64,000 nucleotides of DNA from Monilinia fructicola (Eukaryota > Ascomycota > Leotiomycetes > Helotiales > Sclerotiniaceae): assembly GCA_008692225.1 (NCBI GenBank), contig VICG01000004.1, positions 1,488,501 to 1,552,500 on the forward strand, in the 5' to 3' direction. The notes beneath the pieces are model-generated. The model ran no database searches. It saw nothing but the letters and a program-made list of their open reading frames with translations, and was not told where the DNA came from. Both the position numbers and the translations under genes were made by a program. Below are positions 23,169-34,820 of this stretch, one piece after another. How positions within the stretch are numbered: the first letter of the stretch is position 1; every line of letters starts with the position of its first letter.

Positions 23169-24317
23169 TGTATAGACACCTCTCCTACTAGCATAGCATG
23201 ATAATAATTATAATAGATTGAAACTCTCCATACTCTAGAAAGTCTCGATATCATTTACATTTCAAAATATCAAGGTTTGATATTGTGCCCCGCCCATTCC
23301 TCTTTCAATATTGTCCATCATATGGTAGTATATTCGAGCAGCCCATGAGATATAATATATGATTCTATAGCAAAGCATTCGGAACAATTACTACGCATCT
23401 GGAATATCGTACTGGATGATCTATCTCTACTTTATGGAAGATCTCCACACAAAGGTAAGTCTTACCACTTGGAAATAACACAACTGAGGGACTGATGAAG
23501 CCATCCACCCGTCAAAATAGAACGGGCCCAATTATCGCAGTTCGAGCATACAGTACATGTATCACACTTGTGACTCATGATAGTACATACAGACTCAAAT
23601 CGCTTTACATCTCCTTTCTTCCTGTTACACTGAACAACTATAGATGCTGGATATGGTTCAACACTCCGTGACTCCGATGTCCGTGAAGATGGTCTCCACT
23701 CGAAGTAGTCAATATCAACAACACATCTTTCGGATAGCAGGGGATATATCAACTATTGCTTCCGGAAAAAGAAGATGAGTACTTGATGTGTTTCCTTTAA
23801 ACACAAGGGAAGATAGACTTGAGGTTTTCATGTCGTCTGTGCAGGATTGATGTTGTTGACCCACCACGAAAAGCTGCCCGCTCACAAACTCCGGAATCTT
23901 ACCGACAATCTGCAGAACCATGCACGATCAAATATTTCAAGCTCGATTGATCCTTTCGCCAACCATCTTCTCGACCGAAAGGTTTGCAAGCATGCAGGAA
24001 TCTATGTCATACATATAAACGTCTGCGTTGAGGATGAAGAAGATAATCAGATGAATGGGGCAGTCCACCCTATCCTCAAGTAGGATTCCTGCCGTTCAAG
24101 GTGAGCTGACGTTAGAACTATGGCATCCATGGATGGCACAGCACAGTTAGTTAGTTGGTGGGTGCTACAATGACTCTACATGCCCGAATTCGGTGCATTG
24201 CGAATCTACGATAAGACGGACAGATATAACAAGTCAATTTGAACTGGAACCATATCTTCTTTCTTTGCATCTTGGGGCGACACTTTTGCTTTGTGAACTT
24301 TGCGAGAATTTGTCAAC
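23169..24317. other. intergenic; possible short cysteine-bearing frame
   Basis: A minus-strand frame at 23462-23752 (96 codons) ends with a Cys-rich stretch (CDTCTVCSNCDNW), but I see no signal peptide or family, so I leave it unannotated. The last 300 bases are presumed promoter of the serine hydrolase gene. Confidence 0.35.
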
Positions 24318-25236
24318 ATGAGGTTTTTATGTCTTCACGGGAAAGGCACTTCGGCTGAGATCTTTTCTATTCAATCGGGTATGTTATCTTCTCGTCCCGT
24401 CTTATCTTGTGTCGCCACAAGTCGCACAATGTAGCGCATGCATACATACATAGATTCATTCACATACTAACACATAACCAGCAACGTTCCGCCGTCTCCT
24501 CCCTCCTTCCTACACGTTCGATTTCGTTGACGGGCCATATACCTCTTCGCCCGCAGCCGGTGTATCCCTCTTCTTCAACCCCCCATACTACGCCTACTAC
24601 CACTCCTCGGACCCCTCCGCCATCCGCGAATCCTATTCTTTCCTGCAAGAACACATTGACAAGCATGGTCCCTACGATGGCGTCATCTGTTTCTCCCAAG
24701 GATGTGCTCTTATCTCCGGATTTCTCTTGGACCATCAGGTAACGCGTCCGCATATTCCTCCGCCATTTAGTTGCGCAGTGTTCATATGTGGAGGCATGCC
24801 TCTGCCCATTATTGAGGATTTGGGGATCGAGATACCAGAGGAAGCCCGGGCTCTAGAAACACAATCCGTTAAAGAGCTCTTTGCTACCGCTGCATCGGTT
24901 GAAACCGCACAGCCGGGAGATGATTACTGGAATACAAAGGCGGACCAGACATCGATTCTCAATGTCGCAAATGTAGACCTGGAAAATCCATACGGCCTAC
25001 AGGTGCCGGAGGGTTGGAAGATTCAGATGCCTACCGTGCATATTTATGGGAAGAAAGATCCGAGGTGGCTGGCGAGCTTAAATCTGTCGAGTTTTTGTGG
25101 AGGGAAGAGGAGGGTCTGGGATCATGGGGGTGGCCATGATATCCCTAGGTCGTTGGAGGTGTCAAAGGAGATCGCGAGATTGGTGAGGTGGTGTGCGAAG
25201 GCTGTGGGGGAGGAGAAAGAGGCTGCGGGTAGGTGA
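24318..25236 (+). CDS. FSH1-family serine hydrolase (alpha/beta hydrolase)
   Basis: This is a 271-residue protein in two exons, 24318-24378 and 24482-25236. The 103-bp intron has a GTATGT donor, a CATACTAAC branch sequence and an AACCAG acceptor, and splicing keeps the frame. The start is chosen because MRFLCLHGKGTSAEIF is the classic FSH1 opening (strand plus HGxG oxyanion loop). The nucleophile is Ser92 in ICFSQG (GxSxG-like FSQG). The acid is likely Asp213 (YGKKDPRW) and the base His239 (HGGGHDIP). Length and motifs match the fungal FSH1/LovG-type group, which hydrolyse esters or thioesters; some release polyketides from their synthases. No polyketide or other biosynthetic enzyme lies nearby, so a role in a cluster is not supported here. 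It faces the next gene tail to tail, 406 bp apart. The gene is intact. Confidence 0.88.
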
Positions 25237-25642
25237 TGTGATGAGAACAGCGGGAGGAAAGATGGGGTTTTGTTTGTAAGATTGTAGTTTCTATAGAGTT
25301 ATAGTAATCAGAATTTAACTGAACGAGTGAGATTGAACATGTAATGATTTTATTTTCCGCCAGTTTATAGATCTACAAATACATACCTAGCTCTGGCCTG
25401 CCATTGTTAGTTTATATGGATATTTGAATCGTGAAGTCTCGGATCTTAGTTTTATCGGGAATTTAGATGAGATCCTTAGTATTTTCACCATGCTTCTTAT
25501 TTATCTAAATGAGCGATGATCCCACCATACCTAGGTAGGTATCACAAAGCATACTTTGAAGAACCGGATACGGTGATTGCACGAAGCATGTTGAATAATT
25601 GAGCAAGGCGTGACCCTGCATCTGACAGATGATCAAGCCGCA
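25237..25642. other. convergent intergenic, presumed shared terminator region
   Basis: This spacer of 406 bp separates the 3' ends of the FSH1-type gene (+) and the 780-residue membrane protein (-). It is AT-rich and holds the 3' untranslated regions of both. No other element was seen. Confidence 0.5.
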
Positions 25643-28058
25643 CTATAGAAGTATCTTGTCTCCCTCTCCTTTCCTCCTCGCTTCCTCTCCTAACCTATAA
25701 GGTGCAAGCGACACTTTGATATCCCCCGCGTACCCCACGTCACCCCGTGCTTCTTCGAGTTTCTTGGTAATTTTCCCGACTGTTTTGGCGATCCATTTGT
25801 CGTTTACGGTGGTGCTGATGAGGTTTTTCTTCATGCTCTGATGGAGGGAGTTTAGTTTATTTCATTTTATAAGGAAGGGAGGGTGAGGGGGAGGAGCCGG
25901 GGATACATACATCTTTCACGCCACCCTTTACAGCTCCCATAAACTCTCTAAATCCATGCACCTCTTCGTCCATCAAGCTGGGCTCCTTTTCCATTTCCAG
26001 AACCTTACTCGCCTTGACAACCCTCGCCACCCAATCCAACAACTCTTGATCCATCACTGCAGGCAAACTCGCATGCGCCCCAATCCTCACCGTGCATTCA
26101 TCCTTCTTCAAAATCTCTCTCTCGTTCTCCTTAACCAATTGCTCCATCTTCCCATCCCGACCCAACTTCTCCCTCGCCTCCCTCGCCTCCACCCCCTTTT
26201 CCCTAATCTCCCCTTGGCTCGGAATGCTCGGCAACAAGTGCTCATGGTGCGGCAGTAAAAATGAAGGGATCTCGAATCTAGCGTCCGCGCCCCCAATCCG
26301 TATTACCTGCTTTAGCTTGATGGTAGAAGGGAGTGTGCGGTAGACCATTACATCGGTTGTGGAGAGCGAGCAGTGAATAGGGTAGCTGGTAAAGAAGGGA
26401 ACTTGAGCAAGTCCGGTGATGGAACCGAATTCGAGAACGAAGTTTGCGGGCATGAGCCAGGCGTTGATACTTTCTTGGATTTTGGGAATGGTGTTTTCGT
26501 CTTCGGGTGAAGGGTTGGCAGAGGAGTGGAAATGGAAGTGGGATTTGGAGGTTGGGGACGTGGGGGACGTGGGTGGTGTGTTTATGATGGTTTTGAAAAC
26601 TTTCGTCGAGAGAATTTCTTGAATCCATTTTCCGGAGCCGGTGGCTGTTAGGGAGGAGATTTGTACAGGGTGGAAATAGGCGATGGGGCTCAGGAGAAGA
26701 CGGAAGAGCATGGGGAGACGGTGGAGGAATGAGCGGATGTGTGGTGGTTTTAGTGTTTTCAGAGTTGTAACTTTGATGGAATGAGATGGCGGGTGGGTTA
26801 TTGAGGGTTGACGATGGAGTTGTGAGCAAATTGCTGCACGGATGTTGTAATTGCTATTCTCGTTCACTGTTCCTGGCTGGTCAGTCCCGGATTCTTTATT
26901 TCCTTGGCTGGAGTCGAGGAGGCGTCGGACTTCTTGACGGCAAATTTGAATGCTGTTTGTAGATTGGATGGTTTGAATGGTTTTGTTGTATTGTTCGTTT
27001 GCTGCTTGAGTATCATCTGGTGTTATAGTTTTAAAATTCTCGATACCATCATTAAGATCTGTATTTTTGGGCGCATATCTGTTAGCCATCTCGCCTTGTA
27101 CCGTCGTATTCTCGTTCCTGTCGATCTCCAATGTTCTAAGTTCATTTTGAACATTTCCATTGTCATACTCAAATGCATTTCCCTCGACAGCCCTCAACAT
27201 CTTCGAATCCACCTCCCACACTTCATTTCCTGCTCTCTTCCAGCCTTCTTTCTCCCCACCGATCTCCTCCTCCGCATCCTTAAAACTTAACTCGCCCTCC
27301 CCACCCTTCATACTAGCAAAACAATCACCCACCTCAATCCCTCTTCCTAACCTGACCACCACCTCTTCACATGCAATGCCCACCTCAATCTCCTCTTCAT
27401 CTACCCCCTCCCCCATAACCAGTTTCAATCCAACCTCTACCCCATGAACCCTCAAACTCAGATCACTCATCCTGAACGTCATACCCCTAATAACCATAAG
27501 TCCATCAACATTCGTATCGATCTCCAGCCCAGGAACATCGAAAATACCAATCCGATCATCTATGAACTGCAACCCAAAAGTCTTCAGTAACAATATCTTC
27601 CTCAATTGTCTCCTTAACAATTTACCTGCAATGGGAAATTGGAACAGGCAAACAATGGGTATGATACCCCAACAGACGATAGAGAATAGATAGTATAACA
27701 GCCAACTAGTGCTACAAACACTATAAATCAAGTCGAGAGTGGTTGCCAGGGGCCAGAGGGGAAAGGTGGAGAGAATACGGGTGCGCCGCTCGTCAGATTG
27801 AATACCTGAACATTGAGATCGTTCATTCGAAACCTCCTCCTCTTGGCCCTCAAATTGCATCCCCTCTGCGCCCAAAAGCAACACGGCCTCAAGCACCGGC
27901 GCCCCAGACAGCAACCAATACACCGGCCATCGGAACGGGATACACAGACCCGATATCAACACCAAGTACAGCCACGGCGAAGATATCAGATACACCGAAT
28001 TATGATAGAGATTATCGTTCCTTGTGTTTGGTGAGTTGTCCCCCATCCTTGACTCCAT
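25643..28058 (-). CDS. conserved fungal membrane-anchored protein, unknown function
   Basis: This is a 780-residue protein in two exons: 28058 down to 25911, and 25837 down to 25643. The 73-bp intron (25838-25910) has a GTATGT donor and a CATCAG acceptor and joins Asp and Ser codons in phase 0. The N-terminal 150 residues hold four hydrophobic segments (WLYLVLISGLCIPF, a following PVYWLLSG stretch, a segment near residues 100-118, and YYLFSIVCWGIIPIVCLF). A strongly patterned block follows (RRQLRKILLLKTFGLQFIDD, then VDGLMVIRGMTF). The middle is a charged, low-complexity region with possible disorder. The C-terminal third returns to ordered sequence, ending with a Lys-rich helix in exon 2 (KTVGKITKKLEEARGD). 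The hydrophobic anchor followed by beta-like repeats recalls bridge-type lipid-transfer proteins such as Csf1, but this is only an impression. I know of no established function. Confidence 0.7.
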
Positions 28059-28700
28059 ACCAAGCTTTTCCTGCCGTGTTTTGTGGCTGGATTAAAGTTT
28101 GTGTTGGAGATCAACGTTGACGTCTGATATCCAATACGAACCAAAGAAAGCAGAGAATAGAAGGAATATCAGGTACAAGTCAATATGTGAAGAAAACCTC
28201 TGCCGTGCAATTGTAGAAGTGATCAACAGGGTCAGAAATTTTCCTCCGGACCCTCATGCCGGCATCATGATCGAGGTGGAGCTTCTAAAAACGACGTCAT
28301 TGTGGTTTCTAGCTACATTGTTCTAGTGGATGGATTAGGGAATGTCTAGTCTGATGCTATAGAGAGTAGAAATATCTTGATCGTCATTTCTGATTCTAGA
28401 ATTACCAATGCGCGTTTTCGTTTGCTTGCCGGCTTCTTGGATTTGATGCAATTGAGCGAAGTGATTAAAAAGGGCGTTTGCATTACTTTTCACCATCAGC
28501 ATCAACCGTTTCAACAAAAGTATTAAAAATGATAGTTCATTGATTCCTTCCCGTTTCATTTCATCGACAAAAATAGCTAAATATACATAAAAGCCTCAAG
28601 CTCTCAAAAAATATATAAAATCCCGCATTAATCGTATTAAGAAATCGTAAACCCATAATGACATTATACATCCATTCCCTCGCTCGTTTTCTTACCCGCT
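28059..28700. other. intergenic, promoter of the membrane protein and 3' end of the repeat protein
   Basis: This spacer of 642 bp lies between two minus-strand genes. It must contain the promoter of the 780-residue protein and the terminator of the repeat protein. Short frames here have no motifs. Confidence 0.45.
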
Positions 28701-31429
28701 TTACAAAACACGACTGTTGGTATTGATGTTTCCAAAGTCCGAAGTCTCTCCATGTCTGCTCTCACCAGCGAGACCGTGGGTGCCGGTGGATCCTGTTACA
28801 CCGGAACCGTGGTGGAGGCCGGTAGATGCGGTGTTGTGTCCAGTGATTCCAGAGCCCTGGTTAAATCCAGTTGTACCGGTGGATGTGTTGTTCCCAGTCA
28901 AGCCAGAACCATGATTGAGGCCAGTGGATGCGGTGTTATGGCCTGTCAAACCAGAGCCATGCTTTAAGCCAGTGGTGTCTGAGGACACGTTGTGGCCGGT
29001 GAGACCAGAGCCGTGGTTCAAACCTGAGGATGTTGTATTCTGACCAGTCAAGTTGTTATGGCTCAAACCAGTAGAACCGGAGGATGTGTTATAAGTGTTA
29101 TCTCTCAAACCGGAGCCAGGTGTAGTGGAGGTGTTGCCCAAGGGAGCAGAGTTGATTTCGTTCTCCAATCCTCTGCTCTTGCTGTGCTCATGTCCACCAC
29201 CAGTGGAGTAAGTGTGATCATCGCCAAAATCACGTCCAACTCCTGAGACTCCTTGGCGGTGTTCATGTTGGTCAATCTTTCCCTCTCGGAGATCAGGATT
29301 GGCCGCCGGGTCATCCATAACAGGAGCTGTAAAAATGTGATCCGGTCCTGTGGCTGAGTTGTGGATTGGGTGTTCGATGTTTGAGTTGTGGTGGCCATGT
29401 GTATTGTGAATCTCTTGGACATTTCCACGAGGAGCCCCGGGAACACCACTGCCAACTGGACCAGCTGTTGTAGAGTGGCCGCTTTCATGAGGAAAGCCGG
29501 TAGGTCCATTAACCCCTCGGTTTCTCTCGACACCATGGAGTTTATCCCCAATATCTGTACCGACGGGCTTTTGGTGGGCACCATGAGTGTTATGATGCTT
29601 GTTAGCTTCGTAAGCTGTTCCTGCAGCACCGCCTGCAAGGGCAGCGTCTCTGCCGTAGTGATGACCTTCCTTGGAGCGGTCACTGTCAACTCTAGGGTCT
29701 ACCTTGTTCTCGATGTTTGAGGAATGAGGGCCGGTAGTAGTCTTTGCAGTGTTGTGGTGATGTTTATCGGCTTCATATCCGGCGGTTGCAGCTCCTCCAG
29801 CAAGAGCAGCATCGCGTCCATAGTGATGTTGATCTCTAGAGCGATCACTGTCAACTCTTGGATCGACCTTGTTTTCAAGGTTGGAAGAGTGTGGACCAGA
29901 AGTGGTGTTAGTGTTGTGGTGATGCTTGTTGGCTTCATATGCAGCTCCACCTAGACCTCCGGCTACAGCAGCGTCACGTCCATAGTGATGATTTTGTTGC
30001 TTTGAGAGATCACTGTCCACTCTTGGATCTGCCTTGTTGGCCAAATTGGATGAGTGAGACCCAGCAGTGGTATGATGTCCATGACCAGCCTCATAAGCTC
30101 CAACCGGAACCACGCCAGCAGCGGCTGAAGTACCTTTAGTACCATGAACACCATCAGCCTCCTCGGCTCCACCACCCTCAACACGACCTTCAGAGTAAGG
30201 TCCATGCCCGTGATGAGTATGAGCACCTTCAGTGGGAACTCCTGAACTACCCAAATTAGGATCCAAACGGTTTGCGGTAACCGTTTGGTGGGGTCCGTTA
30301 GTTCCTCCAAGGACACCTTGGTTATGTTGGTTGTTGTGATGGTGAATGCCTTCCCCCACAGCTCCTGCTGTGCCAACTGCAGCAGCATCGCGGCCTAGGT
30401 GATGCCCTGATGAGCCAGTAGTTGTGCCATAGGCATCTTTAGTGCCATAACCTGAGGATGTCTTGTTAGGAATGCGATTTCCGTCCAAGTCTGAATCAAC
30501 TCTTGGGTCGGCAGCATTCAGTGCAGCGGAATTGTGAGTTCCGTGAGAGCCCTCATGATGTCCATGGGTTTGGTTATTTGATCCAAGACCGTTATTTTCA
30601 TGCTTTCGATGTTCATGCTCGGCCAGACCAGCCGCGCCAACTGCTCCGGCTCCAAGAGCTGCATCTCTACCATGGTGAGAAGTGCCGTGACTTCCAATGT
30701 TATCTCTGCCATGGGTGTTCAACTCGTTTCCTGAAGGAATACTGGTAACACCACCCAATCCGGAAGTGGTGTTGGAAGCAACACCACCATTGTGGGTTGA
30801 AATAGGATCTCTAGCATTGTGACCTGCAAGTCCAGCTTCACTCGTACGAGCTGCAGAATCGACTCCATGAACGTGTGTATTTGGTCCAGTGACGCTCGAA
30901 CCATTACCGACACCGCCTAGTCCAGACGCAGTGGTGCCCGTGGTGGTTGAGCCTAATTCAGAGTCTCTGGGTCTATGTGGAACACTTACACCATCGGAGC
31001 CAATTGCGGCTTCCCTTTCGGCATGGCGTCCCTGAGTTGTAAGCGGGCCATCAGTTGGTGTGCTGTTGTAATCGGATTTTATTGTGTTTTGACCAAGTCC
31101 TCCAGATGCGTGGCTCACGCCAGCTGGTGTAGGATTTACATTGCCGGCATGGGGTGTGTGTGTGGCACCGGTGGTTGGATGAGTTGTAGAGTGGGAGGTA
31201 TTTCCTATATGGCTTCCTTCTCCATGCTTCTCAGCCTTCTTCTCCTGCTTCTCCTCTGCCTTTTCTGCCTTCTTCTCTTCTTTCACTTCAGCCTTTTCAG
31301 CCTTCTTCTCCTCTTTCACTTCCTTCTCGTATTGGGGAGTAGTGCCGTGACTATATGCAAATTAGTATACCCGTCAATCTTTGCATGGTACTTCAAGAAA
31401 ACATACAGAATTGCCTTGATCTTGTCCAT
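28701..31429 (-). CDS. histidine/glycine-rich repeat protein, hydrophilin-like
   Basis: This is an 890-residue protein. A tiny first exon (31429-31407, MDKIKAIL) is joined across a 56-bp intron (31351-31406, GTATGT donor, ATATAG acceptor) to one long exon ending at 28701. Near the N-terminus is a Lys/Glu/Ala run with five EKKAEK-type repeats. The centre carries five copies of a GRDAAL..GAA..AYEA module followed by His-rich linkers (KHHHN). Three of them, preceded by DPRVDSD, are nearly identical at the DNA level with a period of about 165 bp (near 29642, 29807 and 29968). The C-terminal 200 residues are a degenerate HGSGLTGHN repeat. No signal peptide or hydrophobic membrane segment is evident. 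The composition (Gly, His, Thr, Asn, Asp, almost no aromatics) is that of hydrophilins or LEA-like stress proteins; that role is inference. The Gly/Ala segments have zipper-like spacing and the His clusters could bind metal. Confidence 0.75.
29590..30140. repeat. 165-bp coding tandem repeat
   Basis: Three strongly similar units and flanking weaker ones lie within the repeat protein. They are recognisable by CGTCCATAGTGATG at about 29815 and 29976 and a close variant at about 29650. Spacings are about 165 and 161 bp. The repeats encode the GRDAA/His-rich module and are prone to copy-number change. Confidence 0.75.
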
Positions 31430-34400
31430 GATTGCAAATTTTTGTTTTGTAGTGTATAGTGTGAATTTGTAATTGGGTGTAAGTAAAAAATGTGACGATT
31501 AAGTTTGTAAACTAAAGGGTATCTTGAGCAAATAGTAAATAGTATATGGAAATAATATGTCAAGTATCTATGGCATGAACGAGGTATTTGTATGAAAGTA
31601 CTTGATCCAAAATGTTATTTGACATGTAATTGATACGTGAAATCAAGGTAATTGAGGGGTATATTGTGACATGAGCAATGTCGTCAGTCTCCGCAGCTTA
31701 CCGAATAAGAGGGCTCAAATATCCCTTCAGCTTGGTTCAATTGTCTCAGATCTGTATGGAGATCAGAAGCTGAAAGGCTGGTCAACGGGATACCAAACAA
31801 GTTAATGATGTAAAGTGGAATAGTACCGGTGATATGGCGCCATAGACCACCAACTGTGGTCGACTAGAAGCGTTACTTGTATCAAGGTCCTGCCTGAAAG
31901 AAACCCTCCACTCTAGTTTTCTCCGAAAGATGCATTGATGCATTGGTGCATTGGATGCACTACTTCCAACTATCAACTCCATATACCAACATGAAACTTT
32001 GCCTGTGATTTCTTGCCTTCTCCCCTCGTGATGGATGATGACGATGATGAAGATGATGAAACAGTGAGAAAGATCTACCGATGCATTGAGAATTTTCAGC
32101 AAATTAGATTGAATCCACTTCTTCGTAATGAAATCGTGAACTTTCCGTGGATGCAGAAAGAACACCCTGATACCCAAATAGAATTAACAAGAATCGCAAA
32201 AGAATATACAGTAAAGTTGGCACAGTGACCCGCATATGATCGATTTGACCCCCGCATTTTGATCGCTTCTCTTCAGCCACAATATATCGGCTGTGGCGCT
32301 TGACATCATTTAGAAAGGCTAATCATGAATTTCCAAGTTTTTTTTGAATCCTACAAATCACATTCGGATATTCGCTTTCCCCTAACCTGTTTTCGGAGTT
32401 GTGGTACGTATGTATTTCATCCGAATTGTAACTTCAAATCCCTTTCTAGATAATTTTATCTTGGCCACTACCACTTCAAGATTCCTTGCTGACGAAATTG
32501 ACGAAATGGACGGTCAAGATGCTATTTTCTAATATTCTCGCTGCAATTGTTTGACTTGTTTTCATTGTCGCTATTCACAGTCAGTTTGTGGTGTTAACCT
32601 CCTGTAGTTGCAAGACAAGAGAGGCAGGAAAACAATTCCTCTTCCATCAAATGAATCAATCAACTGACGAAAGCAGTTTAGCAATTGAACACCATGGAAA
32701 ATTCTTTCCTCGTTGCGGTGAAATATCAATAAGAGAGCCGTTCATATTGATCCGTTCCGTAACCTTGAGTCTTTTTTGAGATAAGGAGAGTTTAAACGAG
32801 AATGATGAAGGGGGAATTAGACCACCAAATATGTCAAATGACTGTACAAATTAAACATCTAAACTTGGGATAATTAGGAATCAATTTGCCGATTTCGCCA
32901 TTTCACAAACCACCTTGTAATATAATCAATTTTGTTGCACATCTGTTGATTTGGAATTATCTAGACTTACTTAGGTATGCTAAAGAATTTTGGATAACTT
33001 TCGATTCGAAAAGTAGAGAATACTCCATATTTATTCTTGAGTATAGGTGACTAAAGATGGGAATGGAATATATAATACCTAATTAAGTAGGTAATCTTAC
33101 ATGGACCAATCCTCATTGTTGCCTCTTTTCTGAGATGGATTTTGATCACCTCTTCAAGAAGTCTTCTTTCCTGTATAACCTCAGGGTTTCGAATAGAATT
33201 CCTTATATTCTATAATTTAGAAGCCGAATGAGTTAGCTACTATCGATTACCCATTGATAAAGTCAGATTTCTAATTTAAGGCATTCCAATCACTTCTACG
33301 GAGGATATGTAACTGACTAATTATCTACGTCTTTGAAGAATAACCTAGCCCTACCAAGCAGTAGAACCAAGCAAAGCAGACAAAAATTATTGGGACTCCT
33401 TCCGGACCGTGCTCACATATCAACCTTTACTTGTACAGTTACGGCAGTACTCAAGTGTAATAAGGTTCTCTTTTTTCTGATAACATGATCAACCCGATCC
33501 CTTTCCTCCGGATTGATGTCAAAATGCGGGGGGTCTCTTGACTGGTCTCGTCTAATCCCCACCGGAGCTTACCCAAGTCATCATTACTGTACAGTATTGT
33601 TGCATTACAGTATGTGCTTGTATTGTAACCCTGAATTCAGGGGACTTTGTTGAGATGATGCATGGATACCTTGGATGTACTAAATAAATATCCTACAATG
33701 CAGGTAAGCTTATGATGGAAAGACATACTGTAGCATAAGAATCTAGTATTAAGATTCTACTCCGTATATTATTTGCTTTGAGCAGATCTGTCTGGCACCA
33801 AATCAATGGGTACCAGTAATATCAAGGTTAGGAGTATTTACAAGACCTAATTAAGGCTAAGCCCCTAACGATTGAATCTCCGGCGCGTGCTCCACGCAGC
33901 ATCAATACACTCAGATACCTGACTGCACCCTGCAGAATAATCAAATGTACTCTGTACAGAGTACAGAGCTGTACCTAGGCTAGGTGTTGTAACCGAGGAT
34001 ACATCTGTTGGCCAGCGTTCACTGTGCCGTTCTCAAAACCAAAACATGATGTGATAAACCTGTGCCGAGTACTGGGGAAATGTGTACACAATGGAATCAC
34101 ATCAAGAAAGCAGACTCTGGTACCGTGGTATCTATCTCCCTAGGTAGATGACCAACCATACACAGTACAGTAAAGTACAGAGTATAGAGTTGATATTAGA
34201 GAGTTTATCCGAAGGGGATACATCCACGAGGATTTCTCAATGCATCTTACCTACTACTGTATCAAACAACTAATAGAACTAATACCGATGGGAGGATACC
34301 ATCTATCGATCGTTTGATCTCCTACTGTACTGTACACTGTACAGTAGCTACCCAACCCAACTCCACAGACTCCCACAAGTACTTCCGTGGCCACTGGCCA

Positions 34401-34820
34401 TCCTCAAATCTCCACTAGGAAACTCTGTATCTCGTATCCCCAATATTCGTCCGACCCGTTACCTCTTTAGGACAATTCCGCGATAAAGTTCATGAAAAAA
34501 GGAAAGACGCACCGAACGATGCATTATTATTTCAAGGATCCCAAGAGGCACCAGGGCTTACCCCGCACGCCATCTACCACTCACTGGTCCTCTCGAGTCT
34601 CTGCCCTGTCTGTCACCTGCAGTGGTGGAAATCTCTTTGGTAATACTTTTGTCAGATGTCATGTAGCCATTCGCGCGCAAGAAGAGCGTCAACATCATTT
34701 CGAAATTCCTCTACTCTATGATCTTTGCTCGGTGTTTGATTTCAATCTTTGTAGTTTGAAATAAGGTGACTCGGTGGAATATTCGAAATTATATATATAT
34801 GTCCTACATCTTCTAAAAAG
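31430..34820. other. 3.4-kb intergenic region with GTAC palindrome cluster
   Basis: No gene can be supported. A 66-codon frame from the ATG at 32031 starts with an acidic run (MDDDDDEDDETVRK) but has no family signal. The right half, about 33430-34350, is dense in CTGTACAG- and GTACAG-type palindromes (see findings) and lies within 1.4 kb upstream of a zinc-cluster factor, so it may include regulatory DNA. Scattered CCTAGG-containing sites also occur. Confidence 0.4.
34322..34347. promoter_or_regulatory. 26-bp hairpin/palindrome upstream of zinc-cluster factor
   Basis: CTACTGTAC and GTACAGTAG are exact 9-bp inverted copies separated by 8 bp, about 475 bp before the predicted start of the Zn2Cys6 gene. 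Further CTGTACAG octamers occur near 33590 and 33953. A binding-site role is a guess from the symmetry and location. Confidence 0.35.

Noticed and set aside
24727..25236. Second exon of the FSH1 gene starting after an intron at 24739 (GTAACG)
   Set aside because: The frame reads straight through DHQVTRPHIPPPF with no need for splicing, and the family sequence is continuous here.
29105..29689. Met/Thr-rich 194-codon frame inside the repeat protein
   Set aside because: It is an antisense-frame or shifted shadow of the repetitive His/Gly coding sequence, with biased composition and no start context.
34492..34764. Upstream coding exon of the Zn2Cys6 factor
   Set aside because: The frame has no zinc-cluster features and does not join the micro-exon model; the ATG at 34821 is sufficient.
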